From JBHFEI01 sp041928815 (GTDB lineage: Bacteria > Pseudomonadota > Alphaproteobacteria > Rhizobiales > Rhizobiaceae), in assembly GCF_041928815.1 (NCBI RefSeq), contig NZ_JBHFEI010000017.1, forward strand, positions 1 to 64,000: a stretch of DNA of 64,000 nt. Direction: 5' to 3'. The translations under genes were made by a program, and so were the position numbers. Shown here piece by piece: positions 34,882 through 44,046 of this stretch. Numbering within the stretch: position 1 is the first letter of the stretch; each line of letters starts with the position of its first letter. A model generated the notes under the pieces. The model was given only the letters and a program-made list of their open reading frames with translations, did no database searches and was not told the DNA's origin.

Positions 34882-35230
34882 GGTCCCGTTCCGCACGCTT
34901 GACGCGCGGCGCATCATCGCTGGAGGGCTCTCCGCGAATCGTCCGCCGCCTGCGCACACTTCACTGCCCCTAACGTAGGAAAGACCGGTGCCCGGCGTCA
35001 ATCGCCGAAGCGGACCGCGCCCTTCCACACGGGGGTCGCTGACGCGCTTTTCCACCGTTTCACATCGATCGGGAGGGGGTGTCGCAGCGGCGTGAAAACC
35101 TGTCGCGCACGGGCCGGAACCCGGCGTTTTTATTGACTTGGTCCGCGCACCTGCTATGTGTCACCCGCTTCTCACACGGTCTTTGGAGGATAGAGACCGT
35201 TCCCTGACAATCCAACGCAACGGAACAGTC
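34882..35230. other. Divergent intergenic region, DUF4164/zapA versus tkt
   Basis: These 349 bp contain the tkt promoter near the right end and no gene I can support. The left part is GC-rich without visible repeats. Confidence 0.5.
35132..35160 (+). promoter_or_regulatory. Promoter of tkt
   Basis: ATTGAC (35132-35137) and CTATGT (35154-35159), separated by 16 bp, match the rhizobial housekeeping consensus CTTGAC-N17-CTATAT closely. The start codon is about 65 bp beyond the predicted start site. Confidence 0.6.
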
Positions 35231-37213
35231 ATGACTTCTCGTGAAACCCACAACCGGATGGCAAATGCGATCCGTTTCCTCTCCATGGACGCTGTCGAGA
35301 AAGCAAATTCGGGCCATCCCGGCCTGCCCATGGGCGCGGCCGACATCGCCACCGTGCTCTTCACCCGCTACCTGAAGTTCGATCCGAAGGCCCCCCTCTG
35401 GCCGAACCGCGACCGCTTCGTGCTGTCGGCCGGCCACGGCTCGATGCTCCTCTATTCGCTCCTCTATCTCACGGGCTATGAGGACATGACGATCGAGGAG
35501 GTCGCCAATTTCCGCCAGCTCGGGTCGCGCACCGCCGGCCATCCGGAATACGGCCATGCGAGCGGCATCGAGACGACGACCGGCCCGCTCGGCCAGGGGA
35601 TTGCCACCGCCGTCGGCATGGCGATCGCCGAGCGCAAGCTTTCCGAGGAGTTCGGCGCCGGGCTGATCGATCACTATACCTATGTGATCGCCGGCGACGG
35701 CTGCCTGATGGAGGGCATCAGCCAGGAGGCGATCACGCTCGCCGGCCACCTGAAGCTCGACAAGCTGATCGTCTTCTGGGACGACAACAACATCTCCATC
35801 GACGGTCCGATCTCGATCGCCGATTCCACCGACCAGCATGCCCGCTTCCGCGCCGCCAACTGGCACACGATCGCCATCGACGGCCATGATCCGGACGCGA
35901 TCGCCGCTGCCATCGAGGAAGCGCAGAAGTCCGACAAGCCGACCATGATCGCCGCCAAGACCGTCATCGGCTTCGGCGCCCCGAACAAGGCTGGCACGCA
36001 CAAGGTGCACGGCTCGCCGCTCGGCAAGGACGAGATCGCCGCGACCCGCAAGGCGCTGAACTGGGAGTCCGAGCCCTTCGTCGTGCCCGCAGACGTGCTC
36101 GACGGCTGGCGCGACAGCGCCGTCAAGGCGTCTGCCGCCCATGCCGACTGGAACAAGGCGCTCGAAGCGACGGATGCCGGCAAGAAGGCCGAGTTCCTGC
36201 GCCGCTTCGCCGGAGACCTGCCGGAAGCGCTCGGGCCCGCGATCAGCGACTACAAGAAGAAGCTCGCCGAAACCAAGCCGAACCCGGCGACCCGCAAGGC
36301 GTCGGAAGACGCGCTGGAAGTGATCAACGGCGTCGTTCCGGAAACCGTCGGCGGCTCGGCCGACCTCACCGGCTCGAACAACACCAAGACCAGCCAGACC
36401 AAGTCGATCACGCCGACCGATTTCTCCGGCCGCTACATCCATTACGGCGTGCGCGAGCACGGCATGGCGGCGGCGATGAACGGCATCGCGCTGCATGGCG
36501 GCCTGATTCCGTATTCGGGCGGCTTCCTGATCTTCTCGGACTATTGCCGTCCGTCGATCCGGCTCGCGGCGCTGATGGGCATTCGCGTCATCCACGTGCT
36601 CACCCACGATTCCATCGGCCTTGGCGAGGATGGCCCGACCCACCAGCCGGTCGAGCACATGGCGGCGCTGCGCGCCATCCCGAACCTCCTCGTCTTCCGC
36701 CCGGCGGATGCGACGGAAACGGCGGAGGTCTGGCAGCTCGCGCTCGAAAGCCACAACCGCCCTTCGGCGATCGCGCTCACCCGTCAGAACCTGATGCCGG
36801 TCCGCACCGTCTACGAAGAGGACAATCTCTGCGCCCGCGGTGCCTATGAGCTGGTGCCCGCGGCCGATGCGAAGGTGTCGATCTTCGCCTCGGGCTCCGA
36901 GATCGAGATCGCCGTCAAGGCGGCCGAGACGCTGAACGGCAAGGGCATCGCCACCCGCGTCGTCTCCGTTCCCTGCGTCGAATTGTTCGAGGAGCAGGCC
37001 GACGGCTACAAGGCCTCGGTCATCGGCGACGCGCCGGTCAAGATCGCCGTCGAGGCCGCCATCCGCCAGGGCTGGGACCAGTTCATCGGCGCCGACGGCA
37101 CCTTCATCGGCATGAAGGGCTTTGGCGCCTCCGGTCCGTACAAGGAGCTCTACAAGCATTTCGGCATCACGCCGGAGGCCGTCGTCGAGGCCGCCGAGGC
37201 CAAGCTCACCTGA
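35231..37213 (+). CDS. tkt: Transketolase
   Basis: The 660-residue thiamine-diphosphate enzyme moves two-carbon units in the pentose phosphate and Calvin pathways. It has GHPGLPMGAADIA at the N-terminus, the TPP/Mg motif GDGCLMEGISQEA...WDDNNIS near residues 155-190, and the catalytic-site segments RYIHYGVREHGMAA and HDSIGLGEDGPTHQP. It heads the tkt-gap-pgk cluster. The upstream frame to 35138 runs into the promoter, so ATG 35231 with GGAAC upstream was chosen. Confidence 0.97.
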   Translation: MTSRETHNRMANAIRFLSMDAVEKANSGHPGLPMGAADIATVLFTRYLKFDPKAPLWPNRDRFVLSAGHGSMLLYSLLYLTGYEDMTIEEVANFRQLGSRTAGHPEYGHASGIETTTGPLGQGIATAVGMAIAERKLSEEFGAGLIDHYTYVIAGDGCLMEGISQEAITLAGHLKLDKLIVFWDDNNISIDGPISIADSTDQHARFRAANWHTIAIDGHDPDAIAAAIEEAQKSDKPTMIAAKTVIGFGAPNKAGTHKVHGSPLGKDEIAATRKALNWESEPFVVPADVLDGWRDSAVKASAAHADWNKALEATDAGKKAEFLRRFAGDLPEALGPAISDYKKKLAETKPNPATRKASEDALEVINGVVPETVGGSADLTGSNNTKTSQTKSITPTDFSGRYIHYGVREHGMAAAMNGIALHGGLIPYSGGFLIFSDYCRPSIRLAALMGIRVIHVLTHDSIGLGEDGPTHQPVEHMAALRAIPNLLVFRPADATETAEVWQLALESHNRPSAIALTRQNLMPVRTVYEEDNLCARGAYELVPAADAKVSIFASGSEIEIAVKAAETLNGKGIATRVVSVPCVELFEEQADGYKASVIGDAPVKIAVEAAIRQGWDQFIGADGTFIGMKGFGASGPYKELYKHFGITPEAVVEAAEAKLT

Positions 37214-37220
37214 TGTTCAA

Positions 37221-37252
37221 GGCGGGGCCGGGCGTGAACCGCCGGCCCCGCC
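37221..37252 (+). terminator. Hairpin between tkt and gap
   Basis: GGCGGGGCCGG and CCGGCCCCGCC form an 11-bp stem with a 10-nt loop, starting 7 bp past the tkt stop. The trailing sequence has only scattered T residues. Partial termination or mRNA processing between tkt and gap is likely. Confidence 0.5.
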
Positions 37253-37289
37253 GCTTCGTCCCCTTTCAAGATACAGGGAGAGACCTGAC

Positions 37290-38300
37290 ATGACTGTGAA
37301 AGTTGCCATCAATGGCTTCGGCCGCATCGGCCGCAACGTGCTGCGCGCCATCGTCGAATCCGGCCGCACCGACGTCGAGGTGGTCGCCATCAACGATCTC
37401 GGGCCCGTCGAGACCAATGCCCACCTGCTGCGCTACGACTCGATCCACGGCCGCTTCCCGGCCAAGGTGACCGTCGAGGGCGACACGATCGTCGTCAACG
37501 GCGGCAAGCCGATCAAGGTGACGGCGATCAAGGACCCGGCGACCCTGCCGCATGCCGAACTCGGCGTCGACATCGCTTATGAATGCACCGGCATCTTCAC
37601 CTCGCGCGACAAGGCCGCAGCCCACCTGACGGCCGGCGCCAAGCGCGTCATCGTTTCGGCCCCGGCCGACGGCGCCGACCTGACCGTCGTCTACGGCGTC
37701 AATCACGACAAGCTGACGAAGGACCACCTGGTCATCTCCAACGCCTCGTGCACGACCAACTGCCTGGTTCCGGTCGTCAAGACCCTCGACGACGCCGTCG
37801 GCATCGACCACGGCTTCATGACGACGATCCATTCCTACACCAACGACCAGCCGTCGCTCGACCAGATGCACAAGGACCTCTACCGCGCCCGCGCGGCAGC
37901 CCTGTCGATGATCCCGACCTCGACTGGCGCCGCCAAGGCCGTCGGCCTCGTGCTGCCGCACCTCAAGGGCAAGCTGGACGGCACCTCGATCCGCGTGCCG
38001 ACCCCGAACGTCTCGGTCGTCGACTTCAAGTTCGTCGCCAAGCGCGCCACCACGGCCGCCGAGATCAACGACGCGATCAAGGCTGCGTCCGACGGCGCGC
38101 TGAAGGGCATCCTCGGCTACACCGAAGAGCCGCTGGTGTCGAAGGACTTCAACCACGACACCCATTCCTCGATCTTCGCGATCGACCAGACCAAGGTGCT
38201 CGAAGGGACCTTCGTGCGGATCCTCACCTGGTACGACAATGAGTGGGGCTTCTCCAACCGCATGAACGACACGGCCGTGGCGTTCGCCAAGCTGATCTGA
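37290..38300 (+). CDS. gap: Glyceraldehyde-3-phosphate dehydrogenase
   Basis: The 336-residue enzyme has the NAD-binding start INGFGRIGRNVLRA and the catalytic Cys in SNASCTTNCL, followed by the conserved His in the HSYTNDQ region. It oxidises glyceraldehyde-3-phosphate with NAD+ and phosphate in glycolysis. The residue after the first beta-strand pair (INDLGPVETNAHLLRYDS) fits the NAD-preferring type. GGGAGAG precedes the ATG. The next gene starts 7 bp after its stop. Confidence 0.97.
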   Translation: MTVKVAINGFGRIGRNVLRAIVESGRTDVEVVAINDLGPVETNAHLLRYDSIHGRFPAKVTVEGDTIVVNGGKPIKVTAIKDPATLPHAELGVDIAYECTGIFTSRDKAAAHLTAGAKRVIVSAPADGADLTVVYGVNHDKLTKDHLVISNASCTTNCLVPVVKTLDDAVGIDHGFMTTIHSYTNDQPSLDQMHKDLYRARAAALSMIPTSTGAAKAVGLVLPHLKGKLDGTSIRVPTPNVSVVDFKFVAKRATTAAEINDAIKAASDGALKGILGYTEEPLVSKDFNHDTHSSIFAIDQTKVLEGTFVRILTWYDNEWGFSNRMNDTAVAFAKLI

Positions 38301-38307
38301 CCGGGCG

Positions 38308-38883
38308 ATGTTCCGGCCGCTTCGCCCGACCGAGGCGCGCTGGCGCGCGCATGACGGGCAGGGGCTCGAGCATCTGACGATCAGGCCGTTCGAATTCGGC
38401 TTCGGCGCGGGTCTGCGCGCCGAAGCCGTCGTGATCGGTGCGGGAGAGGGCCGCGGCTTTTCCTGCCGCTACCGCATCGACTGCGACGAGCGCTGGCAGG
38501 TGCGCGCGGTCACGGTCGAGCGCACCGACGGCCTCGTGCTCGATCTCTTCACCGATGGCGAAGGCCGCTGGTGGACGACGCGGGGCGAGGACCTGCCCGC
38601 CTTCGACGGCTGCCTCGACATCGATCTCTCGGCCACGCCCTTTACCAACACCCTGCCGATCCGCCGCCTCAACCTCGCAGCCGCTTCGGGCCGGGCGGAC
38701 CTCGCCATGCTCTATATCCCGCTCGACACGCTCCAGCCCCATTGCCATGGCCAGCGCTACACCGCGCTTCAGGACGGCCGGCTCTATCGCTTCGAGGTCG
38801 CGGACGGCAGCTTTTCCGCCGACCTGCCGGTCGATGCCGACGGGCTGGTGACCGATTATCCCACGCTCTTTTCGAGACTCTGA
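38308..38883 (+). CDS. Putative glycolipid-binding family protein (PF06475-like)
   Basis: The 191-residue cytoplasmic protein resembles the putative glycolipid-binding (DUF1089) family, with W at the start of the fold (ARWRAHDGQGLEH), DGEGRWWTTRGE, the CLDIDLSATPFTNTLPIRRL core and a C-terminal DADGLVTDYP. Function is not established. It is inserted between gap and pgk with 7- and 14-bp gaps, so it should be co-expressed with glycolytic genes. Confidence 0.75.
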   Translation: MFRPLRPTEARWRAHDGQGLEHLTIRPFEFGFGAGLRAEAVVIGAGEGRGFSCRYRIDCDERWQVRAVTVERTDGLVLDLFTDGEGRWWTTRGEDLPAFDGCLDIDLSATPFTNTLPIRRLNLAAASGRADLAMLYIPLDTLQPHCHGQRYTALQDGRLYRFEVADGSFSADLPVDADGLVTDYPTLFSRL

Positions 38884-38897
38884 CCGGAGACCCAACG

Positions 38898-40097
38898 ATG
38901 ACGTTCAAGACCCTCGACGACCTCACCGACATCGCCGGCAAGCGCGTGCTGGTGCGCGTCGACCTCAACGTGCCGGTGAAGGACGGCAAGGTGACGGACA
39001 CGACCCGCATCGAACGCGTCGCGCCGACCATCCGCGAACTGTCGGAAAAGGGCGCCAAGGTGATCCTGCTCGCCCATTTCGGCCGGCCGAAGGGGGAGAA
39101 GGTCGCCGACATGTCGCTCGGCCTGATCGCGCCCGCCGTCGAGGACATCCTCGGCAGCCGCGTGCATGTCGCGGCCGACTGCATCGGCGAGGCCGCGGCC
39201 GCCGCCATCGCCGCGCTCGGGAATGGTGACATCCTGCTCCTCGAGAACACCCGCTTCCACAAGGGGGAGGAGAAGAACACGCCCGAATTCACCGCGGCAC
39301 TCGCGGAGAACGGCGACATCTACGTCAACGACGCCTTTTCCGCCGCGCACCGGGCGCATGCCTCGACGGAAGGCCTCGCCCACCATCTGCCCGCCTATGC
39401 GGGGCGCACGATGCAGGCGGAACTCGAGGCGCTCGAAAAGGGCCTTGGCAATCCGAAGCGCCCGGTCGTCGCCATCGTCGGCGGCGCCAAGGTCTCGACC
39501 AAGATCGACCTTCTGCAGAACCTCGTGAAGAAGGTCGACGCCCTGGTCATCGGCGGCGGCATGGCCAACACCTTCCTCGCCGCCAACGGCGTCGATGTCG
39601 GCAAGTCGCTCTGCGAGCATGATCTGGCCGAGACCGCCCGCGCCATCCAGGCGGCGGCGAAGGAGGCCGGTTGCGCCATCGTCCTGCCGGTCGACGGCGT
39701 CGTCGCGCGTGAATTCAAGGCGAATGCGGAAAATACGGTCGTCGACATCGCCGCCATTCCCTCCGACGCCATCGTGCTCGATGTCGGGCCGGCCTCGATC
39801 GCCGCGGTCAACGACTGGGTGGCGAAGGCGGAGACGCTGGTCTGGAACGGTCCGCTCGGTGCGTTCGAGATCGCGCCCTTCGACACGGCGACGGTGGCGG
39901 TGGCGAAATTCGCCGCCGATGAAACGCGCGCCGGAAAGCTGGTTTCCGTCGCCGGCGGCGGCGATACGGTCTCGGCGCTGAACCATGCCGGCGTCGCCGA
40001 CGACTTCACCTATATCTCGACGGCCGGCGGCGCCTTCCTCGAATGGATGGAAGGCAAGCCGCTGCCGGGCGTCGATATCCTGCATCAGGCAAAATAA
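38898..40097 (+). CDS. pgk: Phosphoglycerate kinase
   Basis: The 399-residue two-lobe kinase has the signature RVDLNVPVKDGKVTD (about residues 20-34), HFGRPKGE, the hinge-side VAIVGGAKVSTKI and the C-terminal AGGGDTVSAL nucleotide loop. It makes ATP from 1,3-bisphosphoglycerate in glycolysis. It closes the tkt-gap-pgk cluster and is followed by a strong terminator. The long frame upstream of 38898 is a shadow of the previous gene. Confidence 0.97.
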   Translation: MTFKTLDDLTDIAGKRVLVRVDLNVPVKDGKVTDTTRIERVAPTIRELSEKGAKVILLAHFGRPKGEKVADMSLGLIAPAVEDILGSRVHVAADCIGEAAAAAIAALGNGDILLLENTRFHKGEEKNTPEFTAALAENGDIYVNDAFSAAHRAHASTEGLAHHLPAYAGRTMQAELEALEKGLGNPKRPVVAIVGGAKVSTKIDLLQNLVKKVDALVIGGGMANTFLAANGVDVGKSLCEHDLAETARAIQAAAKEAGCAIVLPVDGVVAREFKANAENTVVDIAAIPSDAIVLDVGPASIAAVNDWVAKAETLVWNGPLGAFEIAPFDTATVAVAKFAADETRAGKLVSVAGGGDTVSALNHAGVADDFTYISTAGGAFLEWMEGKPLPGVDILHQAK

Positions 40098-40123
40098 ATT
40101 TCTGCTTCTGAAAGTTTCTTCAT

Positions 40124-40158
40124 CAGGCCTCGGGCAATCGCCCGAGGCCTGGTCTTTT
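40124..40158 (+). terminator. Rho-independent terminator of pgk
   Basis: A perfect 12-bp stem, CAGGCCTCGGGC/GCCCGAGGCCTG with an AATC loop, starts 26 bp past the pgk stop. It is followed by GTCTTTTGCTC. Confidence 0.85.
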
Positions 40159-40324
40159 GCTCAAACTTTGTAAATTTCTCAAAGTATTGCGGGATTTAAA
40201 ACGTTTCAGAAGCAGTCTTTGCTCTTTTCATCGCGAAGATCTTTTGCTATCCCATCGTCCACATTCCGAGACATGAAGAACGCACCGCACGGCCAGAAGA
40301 AAAGGCTGAGCGCATTGGGTGGGT

Positions 40325-40452
40325 GGGAGCCTTTCCGATGACGTTTCTTTCATGTTTCCCACAACGTCGGCATGGGAGGTCTACGGACGCCGGTCGTTGC
40401 TGGTCTTGGAGAGGAAAGCCGGCTGTGGAGGCAGCCGGCTTTCTTCGTTTTC
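40325..40452 (+). ncRNA. Candidate small RNA between pgk and an MBL-fold gene
   Basis: A strong intrinsic terminator (12-bp stem GAAAGCCGGCTG/CAGCCGGCTTTC at 40414-40443, then TTCGTTTTCG) has no gene in front of it. The pgk transcript already ends at 40158. Upstream, GACGTT (40338-40343) and AACGTC (40361-40366) can form a hairpin whose U/C-rich loop would be exposed. Together these suggest an independent transcript of roughly 100-130 nt. I cannot match it to a known rhizobial sRNA family, and its promoter is not clear. Confidence 0.35.
40414..40452 (+). terminator. Orphan intrinsic terminator
   Basis: A perfect 12-bp stem with a TGGAGG loop is followed by TTCGTTTT. It lies 317 bp after the pgk stop and 156 bp before the next gene, so it ends neither. 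See the candidate small RNA at 40325. Confidence 0.75.
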
Positions 40453-40607
40453 GCATCCCCGGAACCTCGTTGTCAAAGCGTGCCCTGCGCTCGCCGCCGC
40501 CGTGCCGATGACGCGAATGTGAGCGTTTTCAGGGCCGCGGCGGCTGGACCTTGACGCCGCCTTGTCCGATCCTTTCGCCATCGTGGAGATGATCCTTGGA
40601 GCGCGGC

Positions 40608-41447
40608 ATGATGCGGCAATGGGGCCTGGCTTTCTCCTTCCTGATATCCGCCTTTTCCGGTCTGGCGTCAGTGCCTCCCGATGCCGCCGCGCAGGACCGG
40701 CCGGCGGTCAGCCAGTGCCAGGCCATCGCGAGGACCCTGCCGGACGTCGTATACGCGTCGTTTTCCGCAAGCGACGTCCTGCCCGCCCAGGCAAGGGCGG
40801 AGGCGGTGCGCATCACCTATCTCGGCCATTCCACCTTCAACATCGAGACCGCCGGCGGCGTCTCGATCGTCACGGATTACAATGGCTGGTACAGGCCGGC
40901 CGCGACCCCGACCGTCGCGACCATGAACAAGGCGCATTCGACCCATTACACGCTGAACCCCGAGCCGGGCATCGCCCATGTGCTGCACGGCTGGGGCGAC
41001 GGCGGCGGGCCGGCGCGGCACGGCCTCGTCGTCGGCGACGCCTATGTCCGCAACGTCACGACCGACATCCGCTCTGGCGGCGGCGTGATGGAACCGGACG
41101 GCAACTCGATCTTCATCTTCGAGATCGCCGGCCTCTGCATCGGCCATCTCGGCCACCTGCATCACGAACTCGACGAAGGTCATTACGCCGAGATCGGCCG
41201 GCTGGACGTGCTGATGGTGCCGGTCGACGGCGGCCTGACGATGGGCGCGGAAAGCATGAGCCGGGTGGTGACGCGGCTGCGCTCCTCCCTCATCCTGCCG
41301 ATGCATCGCCGCGGCCCGCCGATCACCGCCTTCCTGTCGATGTTCGACGACAGCTTCGACAGGAGCTATGCCACGGGACCGAGCGTCACCGTGTCGCTGC
41401 GATCCTTGCCAAGAAAGCCGCTGATCCATATCCTCCAGGGCGTCTGA
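40608..41447 (+). CDS. Exported MBL-fold (UlaG-like) hydrolase-like protein
   Basis: The 279-residue protein has a Sec-type signal peptide (about residues 1-30) and a beta-lactamase_3/UlaG-like fold: ITYLGHSTFNIET at the start of the domain, IFEIAGLCIGHLGHLHH, and VDVLM-type strand LDVLMVPVDGG followed by ILPMH. The canonical THxHxDH metal motif is replaced by a poorer match (HSTHY), so metal binding may be altered. TTGGAG precedes the ATG at 40608. The next gene encodes another exported protein. Confidence 0.65.
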   Translation: MMRQWGLAFSFLISAFSGLASVPPDAAAQDRPAVSQCQAIARTLPDVVYASFSASDVLPAQARAEAVRITYLGHSTFNIETAGGVSIVTDYNGWYRPAATPTVATMNKAHSTHYTLNPEPGIAHVLHGWGDGGGPARHGLVVGDAYVRNVTTDIRSGGGVMEPDGNSIFIFEIAGLCIGHLGHLHHELDEGHYAEIGRLDVLMVPVDGGLTMGAESMSRVVTRLRSSLILPMHRRGPPITAFLSMFDDSFDRSYATGPSVTVSLRSLPRKPLIHILQGV

Positions 41448-41517
41448 ACCACCATCCCCTCGCGCGATGCTGCCGGCCGCAGCCGGTGGACGCGCTCCAG
41501 CGCTCGGGAAACCCCGC

Positions 41518-42006
41518 ATGCGGTCCTGCCTCGCCCTGTGCTTCGCCCTCCTGTTCCTTGCCGGTGCCGCGCTTGCCGAAGGCCCGGCGCCGCCGCCGCG
41601 CGAGCCGACCGCCGATGGCGGCACCCGCCGCGTCGAGCCTTTGCCGGCGCCCGTGATCGCGGTCGAGCCGCAGCAGCAGTTCGTCCTGCCGTCGGGCAAT
41701 ATCGGCTGCGTCTATACGCCCGCCGGCGGCACGGATGTCTATCGCCCCGCCGATGGCGGGCCCGAGCTTGCCTGCGACCGGATCGAGCCGGTCTATGTCC
41801 GGGCGATCCTGTCCAGCACCGGGCGCGGCCGGATGGACGAGGCACCCGGCGACCAGGGCTGCTGCGCCGCCGGACCGGTCCTCGGTTATGGCGAGGTCTG
41901 GCGTGCCGGCCCCTTCTCCTGCCTGTCGGAACGCACGGGGCTCACCTGCTCGCGCGCCGATGGCCACGGCTTCTTCCTCAGCCGGCGCCGTATCGGCGCA
42001 AGTTGA
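41518..42006 (+). CDS. Exported DUF6636-type protein
   Basis: The 162-residue secreted protein has a signal peptide of about 20 residues ending in GAALAEG. Its body matches the DUF6636 pattern: FVLPSGNIGCVY, a central ELACDR, then GYGEVWRAGPFSC and LTCSRADGHGFFLS. Several paired cysteines suggest disulfides in the periplasm. Function is unknown. It follows the MBL-like gene by 70 bp and precedes yebC by 88 bp. Confidence 0.72.
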   Translation: MRSCLALCFALLFLAGAALAEGPAPPPREPTADGGTRRVEPLPAPVIAVEPQQQFVLPSGNIGCVYTPAGGTDVYRPADGGPELACDRIEPVYVRAILSSTGRGRMDEAPGDQGCCAAGPVLGYGEVWRAGPFSCLSERTGLTCSRADGHGFFLSRRRIGAS

Positions 42007-42094
42007 AAAGCCGCCGCCCATCTGGACGAAAAGCGCCGATGAACCTATAACGCGCCCACTTCCAGAACAGACGGTCATCAAGGGGCAGGGCGCC

Positions 42095-42841
42095 ATGGCA
42101 GGGCATTCACAGTTCAAGAACATCATGCACCGGAAGGGCAAGCAGGACGGCATCCGCTCCAAGATGTTTTCCAAGCTCGCCCGCGAAATCACCGTCGCCG
42201 CCAAGGCCGGCCTGCCCGACCCGAACATGAATGCGCGCCTGCGCCTCGCGGTGCAGAACGCCAAGGCCCAGTCCATGCCGAAGGACAATATCGAGCGGGC
42301 GATCAAGAAGGGATCGGGTGCCGACGGCGAGAACTATGACGAGATCCGCTACGAAGGCTACGGTCCCGGCGGCGTCGCCGTCATCGTCGAGGCGCTGACC
42401 GACAACCGCAACCGGACTGCCTCCAGCGTGCGTTCGATCTTCACCAAGGCCGGCGGCGCGCTCGGCGAGACCGGTTCCGTCTCCTTCTCCTTCGACCGCG
42501 TCGGCGAGATCACCTTCAAGCCGGGGGTCGGCGATGCCGATGCGGTGATGGAGGCCGCGATCGAGGCCGGCGCGGAGGACGTGCTGTCCAGCGAGGAGGG
42601 GCACACCGTCTATTGCGGCTTCGAGGATCTGGGCGACGTCTCGAAGGCGCTCGAAGCCTCGCTCGGCGAGCCGGAAACGGTGAAGGCGATCTGGCGGCCG
42701 CAGAACAACGTCCCGGTCGACGAGGAGAAGGCACAGTCGCTGATGAAGCTCATCGACTCGCTCGAGGACGATGACGACGTGCAGAACGTCTACGCCAATT
42801 TCGAGGTCTCCGACGAGGTCATGGCCCGCCTCTCGGCCTGA
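42095..42841 (+). CDS. yebC: YebC/PmpR-family protein
   Basis: The 248-residue protein matches the YebC/TACO1 family from MAGHSQFKNIMHRKG onward, with GLPDPNMNARLRLAV and the GYGPGGVAVIVE core. Members have been described as DNA-binding regulators and, more recently, as ribosome-associated factors helping translation of proline-rich stretches. In rhizobia yebC usually lies just upstream of ruvC, as here. The long frame starting at 41735 overlaps the previous gene and is not real. Confidence 0.95.
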   Translation: MAGHSQFKNIMHRKGKQDGIRSKMFSKLAREITVAAKAGLPDPNMNARLRLAVQNAKAQSMPKDNIERAIKKGSGADGENYDEIRYEGYGPGGVAVIVEALTDNRNRTASSVRSIFTKAGGALGETGSVSFSFDRVGEITFKPGVGDADAVMEAAIEAGAEDVLSSEEGHTVYCGFEDLGDVSKALEASLGEPETVKAIWRPQNNVPVDEEKAQSLMKLIDSLEDDDDVQNVYANFEVSDEVMARLSA

Positions 42842-42862
42842 CCGTGGTTTTGCCTCCGCCGC

Positions 42863-43885
42863 TCAGGCGGCGGAGGAGGCAGCCTGCCCGCCGCCCGCAA
42901 GGGCGCGCCGCGCCTCGGCGAAGAGGCGGACCGAGCGCAGCCTTGCGCCCATGTCGAAGATCGGCATCGACACGATCAGCTCGTCCGCCGCCGTCAATGC
43001 CAGGAAGGCCTCGAGCTTCCGCCGGATCGTCTCCGGCCCGCCGACCACGGCATAGGTCATCGCATGATCGACGAAGATCCGCTCGTCCGCCGACCACAAT
43101 CCGTCCATCGAGGCGACGGGGGGCGGAAACTGCCCGCGCGCGTTGCGGCGCAGCGCCGCGAAGGACTGCTGCATCGAGGTAAAGAGATAGGCGGCCTCGT
43201 CGTCCGTGTCGGCCGCGACGCCCATGATGCCGACCATCGCATGCGGCTTGTCGAGATGTGCGGACGGCTGGAACCGCTCGCGGTAGATCTCCAGCGCCGA
43301 GAGCAGCATGTCCGGCGCGAAATGGGAGGCGAAGGCGAAAGGAAGGCCGAGCATGCCGGCGAGATGGGCGCTGTAATGGCTCGAGCCGAGCAACCAGATA
43401 GGCACGTTGCTGTCCTGGCCCGGAATGGCGATCAGGCCGTGGTCGCCTTGCGCCGGGCCGAGCAGCGTCTGCAGCTCGATCACGTCGTTCGGGAAATTGT
43501 TGGCGCTCGCCTCCATGTTGCGCCGCAGCGCCTGGGCCGTGCGCATGTCGGTGCCGGGCGCGCGGCCGAGCCCGAGATCGATGCGGTCGGGATAGAGCGC
43601 CGCCAGCGTGCCGAACTGTTCGGCGATGACGAGCGGCGAATGGTTCGGCAGCATGATTCCGCCCGAACCGACCCGGATCGTCCTGGTGCCGGCAGCGACA
43701 TGGGCGATGACGACGGCGGTGGCGGCACTGGCGATGCCCTTCATCCCGTGATGCTCGGCGAGCCAGAAGCGCCTGTAGCCCTCCCGTTCGGCCTCCTGCG
43801 CCAGCCGTCGCGAATGGGCGAAGGCGTCCGCCGGCGTCGACCCTTGCGTGATCGGCGAGAGGTCGAGGATCGAGAACGGGATCAT
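42863..43885 (-). CDS. Luciferase-like (LLM class) flavin-dependent oxidoreductase
   Basis: The 340-residue TIM-barrel protein of the bacterial luciferase-like family contains FWLAEHHGMKGIAS, RVGSGGIMLPNHSPL and the loop GLGRAPGTD, which bind reduced flavin and support the barrel. It belongs to the YhbW/MsnO8-like group of unknown substrate. The start at 43885 (MIPFSILDLSPI) is the family's natural N-terminus. It sits on the opposite strand between yebC and ruvC. Confidence 0.88.
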   Translation of the reverse strand: MIPFSILDLSPITQGSTPADAFAHSRRLAQEAEREGYRRFWLAEHHGMKGIASAATAVVIAHVAAGTRTIRVGSGGIMLPNHSPLVIAEQFGTLAALYPDRIDLGLGRAPGTDMRTAQALRRNMEASANNFPNDVIELQTLLGPAQGDHGLIAIPGQDSNVPIWLLGSSHYSAHLAGMLGLPFAFASHFAPDMLLSALEIYRERFQPSAHLDKPHAMVGIMGVAADTDDEAAYLFTSMQQSFAALRRNARGQFPPPVASMDGLWSADERIFVDHAMTYAVVGGPETIRRKLEAFLALTAADELIVSMPIFDMGARLRSVRLFAEARRALAGGGQAASSAA

Positions 43886-44046
43886 GGCATTCACCTTTTC
43901 GTCGCAACCGGAGCCCCGCATGTAGGAACATCCAGACCGGATTCCAAGAAATCCGCAAGGGAAATGCAAGCAGGCTCCGTTGCGGATGTTTTTGTTTTGT
44001 TCACATTCCGGTGGCAGGTTGCGGCAAAGGACACTAGGATCCGCGC

